Positions 30,242-41,300 are shown, numbered from the stretch's first letter. The stretch is DNA of 64,000 nt from Synechococcus sp. UW140 (GCA_945875915.1 CAMCMT010000007.1:1-64000), one strand, 5' to 3'. Numbers and translations: made by a program. The notes: a model not told the origin generated them from the letters alone.

Positions 30242-31230
30242 CGGTAGGCCTCCACCAGGGCCAGCCCCAGGAGCCGCAGCAACTCCACCCCGGCCGGGAT
30301 GGCCCCCTCCTCGGCGATCTGCGGTTCCGCTGGACCCGCCAGCCAGCCCAGGGCGAGGGGATCGGCCACCACCAGCTCCCAAGCCGGTAGGAGTTGCCTC
30401 AGGGGCTCCACCACCGCCTCGGCCAAGGCGGCCTGGGAGCCATGCAGCACGAGCTGAACCGAGGTCACGCCCCGCTCCTGTTGGCGCCAGTAGTCAACCG
30501 ATCGCCGCAGCTCGTCGGCCAGCAGCTCGATTCCAGCCAGGGAGCCAGCCAACCGCCGCCCATAGACCGGAATCCCCCGTTGCACTAACAGGAGATGGCC
30601 ACTGTCCTTCGAGAGTTCGAGCACGGCCACCACCTGGCCCTCCGGTGCCTCGTTCAGCACGGGCTCCAGGGCCCGCAGCACGCAAACCTGGCCCGCCTCC
30701 AGGCCATCGAGGCTGAGGCCAGCGGTGGCAACGGTGTCAATCCAGCCCTGCAATAACGCCTTGCGCACCGCAATCACCAGGGAGCTGGGCGCAGTCGCGC
30801 CGGCGGCCGGCTCTAGGCGAATCACGCGCAGATCGGCCGACTGGATCGGCAGGCGGAAGCCGGCCTCCCGGCCCCGCTCGATCAACAGGCGACGAGGATC
30901 CTCGGGCCAATCGGGCCCAGGCCATTGCACCAGGTGCCACTCGGATGCCAGCTCCGGCAGTACTGCCGCCACCCGGGCTGCGGCAAAACCCCGTTCCACC
31001 AGCAAGTCGCCGATGAAATCGGCCAGGGCCTCGGTCCGCACCGGGATGCCCTGCTCACAGGTACCAGCCGGCAAGGGAACCCGCTCGAGCCACTTGACGG
31101 TGGGGATTGGGCCCCGACGGTGCAAGGCCAGCAGGGTCACAAAGTGATCGTCCAGCTCAAGCAGTACCTGTGATGGAAACAACCAGGTTTGGAGCGGAAT
31201 CAGGCGATCAACGACTCCCGCAAACACCAA
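30238..31230 (-). CDS. pilM: Type IV pilus assembly ATPase-fold protein PilM
   Basis: The 330-residue cytosolic protein has the actin-like fold of PilM (VAAVLPELASEWHLVQWPG, VVAVLELSKDSGHLLLVQRGIPVYGRRL, LLADELRRSVDYWRQQ). Start is TTG at 31230 or GTG at 31227; neither is decisive. It opens the pilMNOQ run, starting 38 bases after the pyrD stop, so pilus genes may share the rnhA-pyrD promoter. Confidence 0.85.
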   Translation of the reverse strand: MVFAGVVDRLIPLQTWLFPSQVLLELDDHFVTLLALHRRGPIPTVKWLERVPLPAGTCEQGIPVRTEALADFIGDLLVERGFAAARVAAVLPELASEWHLVQWPGPDWPEDPRRLLIERGREAGFRLPIQSADLRVIRLEPAAGATAPSSLVIAVRKALLQGWIDTVATAGLSLDGLEAGQVCVLRALEPVLNEAPEGQVVAVLELSKDSGHLLLVQRGIPVYGRRLAGSLAGIELLADELRRSVDYWRQQERGVTSVQLVLHGSQAALAEAVVEPLRQLLPAWELVVADPLALGWLAGPAEPQIAEEGAIPAGVELLRLLGLALVEAYR

Positions 31231-31268
31231 GAGCGACGACCAACAAGTTGCTGCAGATTATCGGCTGT

Positions 31269-32456
31269 TTAGCGCCAAGTCACGCCACTGCCGACCGCTT
31301 CGCCGATGGAGCGGAACCCATGGCGATCTAGCTGGGTCAGCAACCCCTCCAGGATCGCCGGCACTAGGGCCGGGCCGCCATAGATCCAACCGGTGTACAG
31401 CTGAATTAGGCAGGCCCCCGCCGTGATCCGCTCCCAGGCCGCCTGGGGGGAATCGATGCCACCCACGCCAATCAGGGGCAGGGCAGGGCCCGCCGTCGCC
31501 CGCAGCCGCCGAATCACCTCCAGGGCCCGGTGCCGCAGGGGCGCCCCACTCAATCCGCCCGCTTCTTCCGCCAGGGTGCGGCTGGTCTGGGCCAGGCGGC
31601 GCCCCTCCAGTCCAAAGCGATCCAGGCTGGTATTCACCGCAATCACGCCTGCTAGGCCCTCCTCGTAGGCGAGGCGGGCAATGCCATCAATGGCCTCGTC
31701 CTCCAGGTCGGGGGCGATCTTGACCAGCAGGGGCGGACAGGCCGGCAGCCGCCGCAGCCGTTCCACCAGCCGGCGCAACGGGACCTCCCCCTGCAGCTCC
31801 CGCAGCCCCGGCGTGTTCGGCGAACTGACGTTAATGACGGCGTAATCGGCCAGGGGAGCCAGCAACTCCAGGGAGGAGGCGTAGTCGTCCGCGGCCAGCT
31901 CCAGGGGGGTCGCCTTGGATTTGCCCAGGTTCAGGCCCAACACCGCCGGCCGCTGGCCTGGCGGCTCCAGGGCCTGCCGTTCCAGCGACCGCAGCACCGC
32001 CTGGGCGCCGATGTTGTTGAAGCCCATGCGGTTGAGGGCCGCCCGCTCTGCCGCCAGCCGGAACAGGCGCGGCCTGGGATTGCCAGCCTGGGCCTGCCAG
32101 GTGATCGTGCCCAGTTCGGCAAAGCCAAAACCGAACTGGTGCCAGATGCCGGCGGCCACGCCGTTCTTGTCAAAGCCGGCGGCCAGGCCGACCGGATTGG
32201 CAAAGCGGCAGCCAAACAGGCTCTGCTCCAGGCGCAGATCGCGCCGCTGCAGCTCGGCCCCCAGGCCGGCCAAACTGCCGGACACCAGGGGCCAGTGGCG
32301 CCTCAGGGAGGCCTGGCCCAGGGCCGCCAAGGTCAGCTGGCTGAGCTGCTCGGCATCGGCGCCGTCATCACGGCTGAGCAGGGGGCCCACCCACTGGCTG
32401 TAGAGGCCAGCGGTGCTGGTGGCAACCGCTGCTCCCGCCGGGTTTGGCACGGCCAT
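31269..32456 (-). CDS. pyrD: Dihydroorotate dehydrogenase (quinone)
   Basis: The 395-residue enzyme oxidises dihydroorotate to orotate in pyrimidine synthesis, passing electrons to quinones. It is a class 2 enzyme: [72 protein letters not shown] (the family lysine block), VNTSLDRF and [31 protein letters not shown]. It starts 4 bases after the rnhA stop and probably forms an operon with it. Confidence 0.95.
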   Translation of the reverse strand: MAVPNPAGAAVATSTAGLYSQWVGPLLSRDDGADAEQLSQLTLAALGQASLRRHWPLVSGSLAGLGAELQRRDLRLEQSLFGCRFANPVGLAAGFDKNGVAAGIWHQFGFGFAELGTITWQAQAGNPRPRLFRLAAERAALNRMGFNNIGAQAVLRSLERQALEPPGQRPAVLGLNLGKSKATPLELAADDYASSLELLAPLADYAVINVSSPNTPGLRELQGEVPLRRLVERLRRLPACPPLLVKIAPDLEDEAIDGIARLAYEEGLAGVIAVNTSLDRFGLEGRRLAQTSRTLAEEAGGLSGAPLRHRALEVIRRLRATAGPALPLIGVGGIDSPQAAWERITAGACLIQLYTGWIYGGPALVPAILEGLLTQLDRHGFRSIGEAVGSGVTWR

Positions 32457-32460
32457 GGCC

Positions 32461-33342
32461 TCAGGTCCCGGGGATCATTGGTTCCGATCCTGCCGCGTCA
32501 CGCTCCAGGCGCCAGCGACCATCGGCATCGGGCAGCACCCTCCAATCCCGCCAGGTCCAGGCGGTGGCCTTCTCGGCCAGCTGCTTCATCGGCACTTGCA
32601 CCAACTGGGCCAGTTCCACCAGGCTGAGGGAGTATCCCCCCGCCGCCAGGCGGTCAGCCAACTCCAGGCGGCTGAGTAGCTGGCCCAGGGCTACTGGTGC
32701 CGCCTCAGGGACGGGTTCGGCGCCAACCGGGCTGGCCTGCCCTGGGCTGCTCTCAACCGCAAGCACCGTTTGGCTGGCCCGCACCTTGGGCCGCAAGCCA
32801 ACCTCCGCAGCTGCGCTGGGCGAAAGACCTGGAACGGGTCCCGCCTGGGGGCTGGCCTGGGCCAGGGCGGGCCGCCCCCCCTTGGCAAAGGCCACCGCAA
32901 TCGCATCACAGCGATCGTTGTCGGGATCACCGCTATGGCCTTTCACATAGCTGAACGGCACCCCCGCCAAACGGGCCCGATCGAGGGCCTCCCACAGCTC
33001 CCGGTTCAGCACCGGTGAGCCGGACGCGGTGCGCCAGCCCTTGCGTTTCCAGCCCGCCATCCACTTGGAGAAGCCATCGATCACATAGCGGCTATCGGTG
33101 CGGATCGTCAGGCTGGGGTGGCAAGGCAGATCCTTGAGGCACTCCAGCAGCACAAGGGCCGCCTTGAGCTCCATACGGTTATTGGTGGTGGCCGGGTCGG
33201 CCGCCCCGAATTCCTGGACGCTCCCGTCCTCAAAGCGCAGCAAGCTGCCCCAGCCCCCCGGGCCGGGGTTGCCGCTGCAGGCCCCATCGCAGGCCGCGGC
33301 CACCACCCGGGGCGGGGACTGGTCAGGGGTCACTGGGCCCAT
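32461..33342 (-). CDS. rnhA: Ribonuclease HI with extra C-terminal domain
   Basis: The ATG at 33342 gives 293 residues. Residues 15-165 are a complete RNase HI domain: [16 protein letters not shown] (first Asp), [10 protein letters not shown] (Glu), [14 protein letters not shown] (Asp) and [17 protein letters not shown] (His and last Asp). It cuts RNA in RNA-DNA hybrids. After a low-complexity linker comes a conserved-looking domain of about 70 residues ([46 protein letters not shown]) of winged-helix appearance, not present in E. coli RNase HI. Confidence 0.92.
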   Translation of the reverse strand: MGPVTPDQSPPRVVAAACDGACSGNPGPGGWGSLLRFEDGSVQEFGAADPATTNNRMELKAALVLLECLKDLPCHPSLTIRTDSRYVIDGFSKWMAGWKRKGWRTASGSPVLNRELWEALDRARLAGVPFSYVKGHSGDPDNDRCDAIAVAFAKGGRPALAQASPQAGPVPGLSPSAAAEVGLRPKVRASQTVLAVESSPGQASPVGAEPVPEAAPVALGQLLSRLELADRLAAGGYSLSLVELAQLVQVPMKQLAEKATAWTWRDWRVLPDADGRWRLERDAAGSEPMIPGT

Positions 33343-33395
33343 CGAGCAGGGTCTGGTACAAAGCGTGTCTAGAGCGTCGTTGAGGAGCCTTCCCC

Positions 33396-34100
33396 ATGCA
33401 GCGAACTTACCTCCCATGGCTGGGCCTGACGGCCCTGGCGGCAGGCGCCAGTGTCAGCCTGCTTCCCCAGGTCCTCGCCGGCGATCTGTTCAGCAGCCAG
33501 CCGCTCGACAACAGCCGCTTTGCCGTGCTGGCGAAGCCTGTGGGCCGCAGCGACTGGACCCTCCTGGTGCTTGAGCAGCTGGCGCCCTTGCCCCGTTGCT
33601 GGGGCAGCCGCGCCGATGGGCTGGTGGACCCGGCCCTGAACCGCTTCGACTACACCGGCATCTGCAGCCGTTACCTCGATAGCAATGGCTATTCGCTGCG
33701 GGTGGGCCAGAGCGACTTGGGCGGCAGCTACCGGTTGCGGCTGAAACAACAGGGCACCAGCCTGGAGCTGCTGGCCATGAACCCGAACGAGGCCACCGAA
33801 CTGGTCGTGGGCAAGGGTCGCCTCAGCCGGCGCGACCGCGATGGTTTCGTTGCCCTGCAACTGGAACCAGGCTGGGAACTGCAGCGCCGCCTCTATGGCC
33901 AGCAGGCCTTGAGCCACGTGTATTTTGCCAACGCCACCCCGCTGGCCCGCCTGCTTGCCAGTAGTGCGCTGGCGCCGGGTTACCCAGCAGGTGGCGCCTC
34001 CAGCCTGTCTCCGCCCCATGCCTCCCTACCAGGCTCCCAGGGGGGGCGGAGCGCCGGCGAAGGTCCGATCCCCCTGCAGGTGATTCCGTTCAAGCCGTGA
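33396..34100 (+). CDS. DUF3747 exported protein
   Basis: The 234-residue protein has a signal peptide ([24 protein letters not shown]) followed by the cyanobacterial DUF3747 region ([31 protein letters not shown]....[22 protein letters not shown]). Function is unknown; the family is restricted to cyanobacteria as far as I know. It diverges from rnhA, and the probable Yfr2 RNA follows on the same strand. Confidence 0.75.
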   Translation: MQRTYLPWLGLTALAAGASVSLLPQVLAGDLFSSQPLDNSRFAVLAKPVGRSDWTLLVLEQLAPLPRCWGSRADGLVDPALNRFDYTGICSRYLDSNGYSLRVGQSDLGGSYRLRLKQQGTSLELLAMNPNEATELVVGKGRLSRRDRDGFVALQLEPGWELQRRLYGQQALSHVYFANATPLARLLASSALAPGYPAGGASSLSPPHASLPGSQGGRSAGEGPIPLQVIPFKP

Positions 34101-34180
34101 GGCACCCAGGCCCCCGCCGGACAGTTGCCACAGCGGCCTAGGACCAGCCCAACCCCCATTACCGACCCCTTAAGGTTGTT

Positions 34181-34283
34181 GGGTGTGAGGAGTGCAGAAC
34201 GACTTTTCGGGGTCGAAACGAGGACAGACTCCCGAAAACCGTTCCTAACTCAAAGCCCCTGCCTTCGGCGGGGCTTTTTTTTT
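34181..34283 (+). ncRNA. yfr2: Probable Yfr2-family small RNA
   Basis: The approximately 103-base segment contains GTGTGAGGAGT (34183-34193), the exact complement of ACUCCUCACAC, the ultraconserved motif of the cyanobacterial sRNA Yfr1. Yfr2-family RNAs are known for such a Yfr1-complementary element. Downstream is a hairpin-rich body (CGACTTTTCGGGGTCG at 34200-34215, GAAACGAGGA, CTCCCGAAAA) and a strong terminator ending at 34283. There is no open frame. The 5' end is an estimate based on a possible -10 (TAAGGT, 34171-34176). Confidence 0.7.
34252..34283 (+). terminator. Intrinsic terminator of the small RNA
   Basis: Stem AAAGCCCC (34252-34259) / GGGGCTTT (34270-34277), with an additional inner GCC-TTC-GGC pairing, followed by an unbroken run of nine T. 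This is a strong rho-independent terminator on the plus strand. Confidence 0.92.
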
Positions 34284-34322
34284 GTCCGTCATACCTCCCC
34301 CAGGCCGGCCGGCAACGCGCAG

Positions 34323-34357
34323 AAAAAAGGGCCAGCCCCGCAGCGCAGGACTGGCCC
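34323..34357 (-). terminator. Intrinsic terminator of the rpl operon
   Basis: On the minus strand, stem GGGCCAG (34357-34351) / CTGGCCC (34335-34329) is followed by six T (34328-34323), 68 bases past the rplL stop. It lies back to back with the small-RNA terminator. Confidence 0.88.
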
Positions 34358-34424
34358 CCATGGCCACAAGGGTGGGATTGGGGCTGGCGAGGGACCCGGG
34401 GGACCCTTCACCAGCTCGCCAGGC

Positions 34425-34808
34425 TCACTTGATGGTGACTTTGCCGCCGACGTCTTCGACGGCCTTCTTGATGGCCTCGGCATCGGCCTTGGACACGCCT
34501 TCCTTGATGGGGGTAGGAGCGCCTTCCACCAGGGCCTTGGCTTCGCCCAGGCCGAGGCCGGTGACTTCGCGCACGGCCTTGAGGACCTTGATCTTGGCAG
34601 CCGCATCGAAACCATCAAGGATGGCGTCGAATTCGGTCTGCTCTTCAACGGCTTCAGCGGCGGCGGCAGGAGCCGCCGCCATCATGACGCCGGCGGATGC
34701 GGCAGCGGACACACCGAAAGCCTCTTCGATCTGCTTGACAAGCTCGGAAGCCTCAAGCAGCGAAAGGGTTTTCAGTGATTCGAGAATCTCGTCAGTTTTA
34801 GTAGACAT
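34425..34808 (-). CDS. rplL: Ribosomal protein bL12 (L7/L12)
   Basis: The 127-residue protein forms the ribosomal stalk that recruits translation factors. It has the N-terminal dimerisation helix ([21 protein letters not shown]), an Ala-rich hinge ([10 protein letters not shown]) and the C-terminal domain ([34 protein letters not shown]). It is the last gene of the secE-nusG-rplK-rplA-rplJ-rplL run and is followed by a terminator. Confidence 0.98.
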   Translation of the reverse strand: MSTKTDEILESLKTLSLLEASELVKQIEEAFGVSAAASAGVMMAAAPAAAAEAVEEQTEFDAILDGFDAAAKIKVLKAVREVTGLGLGEAKALVEGAPTPIKEGVSKADAEAIKKAVEDVGGKVTIK

Positions 34809-34896
34809 GGTTGGGAATCAGCAACAGATCTGTTGGGTGAACAGTTGGATCGGTGGAGCTCAGTGGAATCACAATCTGCATACGCAGAGGGCGATC

Positions 34897-35424
34897 TCAG
34901 CTGCCTTCGCCTTCGGCGTGCTGCTTGAGCGCCCGAGCAAGACCGGATGGAACTTCGTTGATGCCCACTGCAACCTTGGTGGCCACGGCATTGATCGCAC
35001 CGGCGATCTGGGCCATGAGCACCTCCTTGGAGGGCAGATCCCCGATGGCCTGAATGTCTTTGAGCGAAAGGAGTTTGCCTTCGAAAAGGCCCCCTTTCAC
35101 ATCCGACTTCTTCGTGTCCTTCTGGAAGGACTGAATGGCCTTCACCGCACTGCCGACATCGCCCTTAACAAGGACGAAGGCATTGGTACCGGTGAGCAGG
35201 GAATCGAGTTCCGACCAGGCGCTGTTGCCATCAATGGCCCGACGCATCAAGGTGTTTTTAGTCACCTTGCATGTGCCGTTGCTGGGCTGCAGGCGAACCC
35301 GCAGATCAGACATTTCCTTGATGGAGAGACCCTTGAAATCAAGGACCACCGCCAGTTCGGCCTCACCGAGGAGCCCCTTGAGCTCTTCGACGATCTGTTG
35401 CTTGTTCTCCAGCGTGCGGCCCAT
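34897..35424 (-). CDS. rplJ: Ribosomal protein uL10
   Basis: The ATG at 35424 gives 175 residues starting [19 protein letters not shown], the normal L10 beginning; the frame is open nine codons further upstream. L10 anchors the L7/L12 dimers to the 50S subunit through its C-terminal helix ([13 protein letters not shown]). It is preceded by a long leader and followed after 88 bases by rplL. Confidence 0.97.
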   Translation of the reverse strand: MGRTLENKQQIVEELKGLLGEAELAVVLDFKGLSIKEMSDLRVRLQPSNGTCKVTKNTLMRRAIDGNSAWSELDSLLTGTNAFVLVKGDVGSAVKAIQSFQKDTKKSDVKGGLFEGKLLSLKDIQAIGDLPSKEVLMAQIAGAINAVATKVAVGINEVPSGLARALKQHAEGEGS

Positions 35425-35706
35425 AGGAAGTGGAACGGATCGGGGGAACAAGCCGGGAACGCGGCCCCAGAAAACAAAGCGTTCCCTAAGGAACCCGTTG
35501 TCGAGGCCGCCTATCGTTCCGTCCGTTCCGGGGCAAAGCCCCGATCGGGTCCAAAAGTCTTGCGAGCACCTCGGCAGGACTTATGACCTTGGCAACCCTG
35601 AAATCAGGGACACCCAGCTCACCTGCTGTCTTGGGTAGGGCGCGTGCCCTCTGGCTTTCGCCAGTAGGTCAACTTACAACATGGGGGTCGGACCCCCTAA
35701 ACGAGG
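35425..35706 (-). promoter_or_regulatory. Structured leader of rplJ-rplL (L10 leader-like)
   Basis: A terminator closes the rplKA part upstream, so rplJL needs its own transcript, which would have a 5' leader of up to 280 bases. It contains strong hairpins, such as CGGGGC (35529-35534) / GCCCCG (35538-35543) with a 3-base loop and CTGGC (35652-35656) / GCCAG with a TTTC loop. In many bacteria the L10-L12 complex binds such a leader to repress translation. The match to the known leader fold was not computed. Confidence 0.5.
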
Positions 35707-35736
35707 AAAAAAGAGGGGGCAGCATGGGCCCCCCTC
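35707..35736 (-). terminator. Terminator between rplA and rplJ
   Basis: On the minus strand GAGGGGG (35736-35730) and CCCCCTC (35719-35713) form a perfect 7-bp stem, followed by six T (35712-35707). It starts 5 bases after the rplA stop and would separate rplKA from rplJL, perhaps as partial readthrough. Confidence 0.85.
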
Positions 35737-35741
35737 GGGCC

Positions 35742-36449
<708 letters not shown>

Positions 36450-36542
36450 GGCGGGAACGGGGTGCGGGCGACCGGAGGGGTCTCCCCCGAATGGGGTGAA
36501 TGGGGAACGGATCAGCCTTGGTCTGGCAGCGACTCACCAATC

Positions 36543-36615
36543 AGCTTTGGCTTGGGAGCTTTTGGCTGGAAAGCTTTTGGCTGGAGAGGTTTGGACGGCG
36601 CAGGTTTGGGCTGGA
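36543..36615. repeat. Degenerate 15-bp tandem repeat in the rplK-rplA spacer
   Basis: Five units start near 36543, 36557, 36572, 36587 and 36602. The second and third share AGCTTTTGGCTGG exactly; the others are AGCTTTGGCTTGG and AGGTTTGG variants. The array is untranslated in the rpl transcript. Other arrays of 15 or 18 bp occur in this window, but with unrelated sequence. Confidence 0.8.
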
Positions 36616-36672
36616 TGACTAGGGCGGGATCGAGACAGCGGCCCAAGGAGCCCCTGGTTCGGTGCCGGCGCT

Positions 36673-37098
36673 TTAGTCGTTGACTGCGACGCCCATATTG
36701 CGGGCCGTGCCGGCAATGATGCGCATGGCGGCATCAACTGTGGTGCAGTTGAGGTCGGGCAGCTTGGTTTTGGCGATCTCTTCGAGCTGGGCCTGGCTGA
36801 TAGCACCCACGGCTCCCTTGGCGGAAGTGGGGGCACCCTTCTCAATACCGGCGGCCTTGGAAATCAGCACGGACGCGGGGGGCGTCTTGGTGATAAAGGT
36901 GAAGCTGCGATCTTCGTAAACGGAGATCTCAACGGGGATCACATAGCCAGCTTTCTCTTGAGTACGGGCGTTGTACTCCTTACAAAAGGCCATGATGTTG
37001 ACCCCGTGCTGACCGAGGGCAGGGCCCACCGGTGGTGCGGGGTTGGCTTTGCCGGCATTGAGCGCCAGCTTAATAATGGCAACGACTTTCTTGGCCAT
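36673..37098 (-). CDS. rplK: Ribosomal protein uL11
   Basis: The 141-residue protein binds the GTPase centre of 23S rRNA. It has [35 protein letters not shown] at the N-terminus and [27 protein letters not shown] at the RNA-binding C-terminus. It follows nusG after a 162-base spacer. Confidence 0.98.
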   Translation of the reverse strand: MAKKVVAIIKLALNAGKANPAPPVGPALGQHGVNIMAFCKEYNARTQEKAGYVIPVEISVYEDRSFTFITKTPPASVLISKAAGIEKGAPTSAKGAVGAISQAQLEEIAKTKLPDLNCTTVDAAMRIIAGTARNMGVAVND

Positions 37099-37227
37099 CG
37101 GCAGTGTTACGGGACAGGACTCCCCAGCGGGAGTGCGGATCGGACCTCCCAGGGCTGGGAGCTGCGGATCGCCAGCCCGGAAGGACTGGCGCTGGGGCGA
37201 AGCACCCGGTGGGGGTGAATCGCCAAG

Positions 37228-37252
37228 GGCCGCCCTCCGCAGGGAGGCGGCC
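37228..37252 (-). other. Hairpin between nusG and rplK
   Basis: GGCCGCC-CTCC and GGAG-GCGGCC pair with one bulged base just after the nusG stop. There is no T-run, so it is more likely an RNA-stabilising or processing structure than a terminator. Confidence 0.4.
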
Positions 37253-37260
37253 GCTGCGGA

Positions 37261-37968
37261 TCAGCTCTGTTTGCTGATCTGGGAAAACTCGAGTTCCACC
37301 GGGGTTTCCCGGCCAAAGATCGAGAGCAGGGCCTTGAGCTTGCTGCGTTCCCCCGACACTTCAATCACTTCGCCTTGGAAGTCCTTAAACGGACCAGCGG
37401 TGACCAGGATCTGATCACCTTCGGTGAGATCCACCTTCACCACGGCCTTCTTCTCGGCGGCGCGGCGGAAGATGCGATCCACCTCTTGGCGAGTGAGGGG
37501 GCGTGGTTTGATATTGCCCCGCGCCCTGCCGGTGACGCGCCGTTCTTCCTGGCCCACGAAGTTGATCACGTTCGGGGTGCTGCGCACCGCCATCATCGTG
37601 TCCTCATCGAGGATCATCCGCACGAGCACATAGCCCGGAAATACCTTTTCTTCGATGGATTGGCGGCTGCCGTCCTTCTTGACCTTTACCGCCGGGGTCT
37701 GGGGAATCTCGATCTCCAGGATGCGGCTGTCGACGCCCAGGGTGACCGCCCGCTGCTCCAGGGTGGCCTTCACTTTTTTCTCGCAGCTGGAGGCCACCTG
37801 CACCGCATACCAGCGGGCCACCAGGGGCCGGGTCTCCTCACCAGCACTATCCGATGGGGCGCCCAGGTCGAGCACCACAGCAGTAGCCGGGGTAAGCGCT
37901 TCGTCCTCGACCAGCCCGGGGGCGGCGGCGAAGGCCGGATCGGCGGTGGCGAAATCGACGTCAGACAC
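37261..37968 (-). CDS. nusG: Transcription elongation/antitermination factor NusG
   Basis: The 235-residue protein starts with GTG, has an N-terminal acidic extension of about 50 residues (usual in cyanobacteria), then the NGN domain (RWYAVQVASSCEKKVKATLEQRA, KVFPGYVLVRM, VRSTPNVINFVG) and the KOW domain (EGDQILVTAGPFKDFQGEVIEVSGERSKLKALLSIFGRETPVELEF). NusG binds RNA polymerase and couples it to the ribosome or Rho. It follows secE by 20 bases. Confidence 0.97.
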   Translation of the reverse strand: MSDVDFATADPAFAAAPGLVEDEALTPATAVVLDLGAPSDSAGEETRPLVARWYAVQVASSCEKKVKATLEQRAVTLGVDSRILEIEIPQTPAVKVKKDGSRQSIEEKVFPGYVLVRMILDEDTMMAVRSTPNVINFVGQEERRVTGRARGNIKPRPLTRQEVDRIFRRAAEKKAVVKVDLTEGDQILVTAGPFKDFQGEVIEVSGERSKLKALLSIFGRETPVELEFSQISKQS

Positions 37969-37988
37969 GGGAGTTGGGAAAGGAGGAT

Positions 37989-38270
37989 TCAGCGGAAGAT
38001 CTGGCTGGCGGCCCAGCCGTAAAAGCGACTGACGGCGGCAATAGCAAAGGCGGAGACCGTCACCATCAAAATCACCGCCACCGATTCACTGAAGAGCTGC
38101 TGGCGACTGGGCCACACGACCTTGCCCAGCTCTGCCAGGGTCGACGCGACGAAACCGTCATCAGCCTCCTCGGCCCCCTCGCCATCGCTGGCCGTGGCCA
38201 AGGCAGCAACCCCCTCTGCCTGGGGCAGGGAGTCGTCCGGGGCCTGGGGTGAGGGAGAGCGCTGATCCAC
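37989..38270 (-). CDS. secE: Preprotein translocase subunit SecE
   Basis: This 93-residue protein has a variable acidic N-terminus and the family end: LAELGKVVWPSRQQLFSESVAVILMVTVSAFAIAAVSRF, one membrane span. SecE clamps SecY in the Sec translocon. The order secE-nusG-rplK is universal in bacteria and supports the call. Confidence 0.95.
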   Translation of the reverse strand: MDQRSPSPQAPDDSLPQAEGVAALATASDGEGAEEADDGFVASTLAELGKVVWPSRQQLFSESVAVILMVTVSAFAIAAVSRFYGWAASQIFR

Positions 38271-38318
38271 GGCAGGGGGTCACACCGGTGAGGGTTGACA
38301 CACCGGCAAACAATCACC

Positions 38319-41300
38319 CTACCGGATCTGGTTCCCACCCCCCTCAAACCCGCCTCCTCGCCCATCGAGGGGTTCCTCCCCGGCCGGCGGCTGGGGTTCG
38401 ACCAGGGGTGTGAACAGCAGGGGCTCTAGGCCCTGCTCGTCGCCGGGGGCCCCACTCACCCGCACCCCCCAGAAGCCCCTGTAGCGCTCCTCCAGCAGCT
38501 CAGTGGCCAGGGGATTCTCCAGGCTGCGACGCAGCAGGCGCCGCAGGGGGCGGGCCCCGTATTCGGGCTCGTAGCCCTGGCGGGCCAGGCGGCCAACCAC
38601 GGCCTCGTCCACTTGCAACACCAGCTGCTGCTCCAGGAGCAAGGCCGCCAGTTCGGCCAGCTGCAGGTGCACGATCCGGGCCAGGTCCTCGGGCCGCAGG
38701 GGCCGAAAGCGGATCACCTCATCAATCCGGTTGAGCAGCTCCGGGCGGAACTGCTGGGCTAAGGCCCGGTCCACCGCCTCGCCCAGGGCTGCATCGCGCT
38801 CGGCCAGTTCCTCGGGGGTGGCGCGGGCGCCACTGGCGGCCCGGGCGCTGTCCAAGATCGCCCGGCTAGCCAGGTTGCTGGTCATCACCACCACCGTGTG
38901 GCGGAAATCAACCGTGCGCCCCTGGGAATCGCTCAGGCGGCCGTCATCGAGCACCTGCAACAGGATGTTGAACACATCAGGGTGGGCCTTCTCCACCTCA
39001 TCGAGCAGCAACACCGCATAGGGCCGGCGCCGCACCGCCTCGGTGAGCTGGCCGCCCTCCTCGTAGCCCACATAGCCGGGGGGGGCCCCCAGCAACCGGG
39101 CCACGGCATTGCGCTCCATGAATTCGCTCATGTCGAGCCGCACCAGGGCCTCCTCCTCATCGAAGAGGGCCGCGGCCAGGGCCTTGGCCAGTTCCGTTTT
39201 GCCCACGCCCGTGGGGCCAAGGAACAGGAACGACCCCACCGGCCGGCGCGGATCCTTCATGCCGGCCCGGGCGCGGCGAATCGCCGCCGCCGCCGCCGCC
39301 ACCGCCTCAGGCTGGCCGATCACCCGTTCGGCGAGGCGCTGCTCCAGCTCCAGCAGTTTCTGGCGTTCGCCCGCCAGCAACCTCTGCACCGGGATGCCCG
39401 TCCAGCGGGCCACCACATCGGCAATGTCATCGGCCTCCACCTGCTCGCGCAACAGGGACAGGCCCCTGGCCCGATCGGCCTGCAGCTCCTGCTCCAGGTC
39501 CTGGCGCCGTTGCTGCACCCCATGGAGCTGGCCATATTCGAGCCGGGCCGCCTCCTCCAGGTCGCCATCGCGCTCCGCCTCGGCGATCGCCTGGCGCAGC
39601 TCGCCGTCATCGGCCAGCAGTTGGCGCCATTCGGCCTGCTGGGCCCGCTCCGCCTGCCAGCGCTGCTGCAGGTCCTGGAGGGTTTCGATCGCAAGCTGGC
39701 GCCGCTCCTGGAGCTGGAGGCGCTCCGCCATCGGCGCTGCCTCGGCCGCCAGCAGGGCCAGCTCCACCCGCCGCAGCTCGGCTTCGGCCTCCTCCACCAA
39801 CCGGGGCTTGGAGGTGGCCTCCATCTTCAACTGGGCGGCGGCCTCATCGATCAGGTCGATGGCCGAATCGGGCAGGCAGCGGTCGCTGATGTAGCGGTCG
39901 GCCAGCTGGGTGGCGGCCACCACCGCCCCATCGGTGATCGTGACGCCATGGTGGAGCTCGTAGCGCTCCTTGAGGCCGCGCAAGATCTGGGTGCTCTCCT
40001 CCCGGCCCGGCTCCTTGATCAGCACCTGCTGAAAGCGGCGGTTCAGGGCCGGATCCTTCTCCACGGTGCGGCGATAGTCCTCCGCGGTGGTGGCGCCGAT
40101 GCAGCGCAGATCGCCCCGGGCCAGCACCGGCTTGAGGATGCTGCCCGCGTCGGCGCTGGAGCGGTCGCTGCTGACGACCGTGTGCAACTCATCAATAAAC
40201 AGGATCACGCCGGCGCCACTTTCGGTGGCCTCGCTGGCCGCCACCTCCATCAATACACTGCGCAGCCGTTCCTCAAACTGGCCGCGAAACTTGGCGCCGG
40301 CGATCAGGGCCCCCAGGTCGAGGGCGATCAGCCGCTGGCCCTTGAGCGAATCGGGCACCTCACCGGCCACGATCCGCTGGGCCAGCAATTCGGCGATCGC
40401 CGTTTTGCCGACGCCGGGCTCACCAATCAACACCGGATTGTTCTTGCCCCGGCGCGACAACACCTGGATCAGGCGACGGATTTCGGTGTCGCGGCCGATC
40501 ACCGGATCAAGCTCGCCGGCGCGGGCCGCGGCGGTGAGGTCGCGGCCGTAGGCCTCGAGGGCGCCGGGTTCGTGCTCCAGGCGCAGGCCAGGCCCTTCGC
40601 CAGGTTCCGCCACCGCAGCGGGGCCTGGGGCCTGGGAGCTGGCCGATGGGCGAACCAGGGTTCCGCCGCCCAAACGACCCGCCTCAGCGGCCCCGCCCCC
40701 TTCAGGAGCATCAATCCAATCATCGGTAGGCCGGCGGCCCCGCTCCAGGGTTGACCCGGACTCCGGACGTCGACCCGACTCCATGGGCCGAGGGGGCGCA
40801 GCTGGCTGGGATGCCGCCCGCTGGGGAGTGGCCTGGGGCCCCTGCCGCTCACTGGCACCGCCGACGCTGCGCAGCTGGCGCAGCAGCAGCTCTTCGCTCA
40901 GACCCTCGGCGGCCAGCAGGGAGGCGCCGCAACGGGGCTCATCAAGCAGGGCCAGCAGCAGGTGGGGCCCATCGAGCCAGCGGGAGCCCCAGCTGGCCCG
41001 GCGCCGGTCGGCCGCTTCCAGCAGGTCCTCGAGGGCATCACCAACGAACAGCTGGGCGCCGGAGCTGCTGGGCTGGTCAGCGCAGAAGGCATCGAGCCGA
41101 TCTAGCAGGCGCTCAGGCTGCAGCGGCAAGGGATCGACCCAGGCGCCGTAGCGCGGATCACTGAACAACACCTGCATCAGGTGTTCCACATCCATCTGGC
41201 CATGGCGCCAGCGTCGGGCCTGGTCCTGGCTGGCGAGCAGCAGCTCCCAGGCCGCCTCACTGAAGCGATCCGGCTCGGCGGTGAGGCTGCCCCGCCCCGG

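Noticed and set aside
34150-34220. Yfr1 on the minus strand
   Set aside because: The motif ACTCCTCACAC occurs there, but no terminator hairpin with T-run follows in that direction; the plus strand has a terminator and fits Yfr2 instead.
34210-34235. RNase P RNA-like GAGGA block
   Set aside because: The resemblance to the conserved GAGGAAAGUC is short, and the rest of the RNase P RNA is missing.
36543-36615. CRISPR array
   Set aside because: Units are 15 bp, contiguous and degenerate, with no spacers; it is a simple tandem repeat.
38898-40754. 618-codon open frame antisense to clpB
   Set aside because: It mirrors the codon pattern of clpB in a GC-rich region, has low-complexity His/Gln/Leu-rich sequence and no domain. 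A long shadow frame is expected there.
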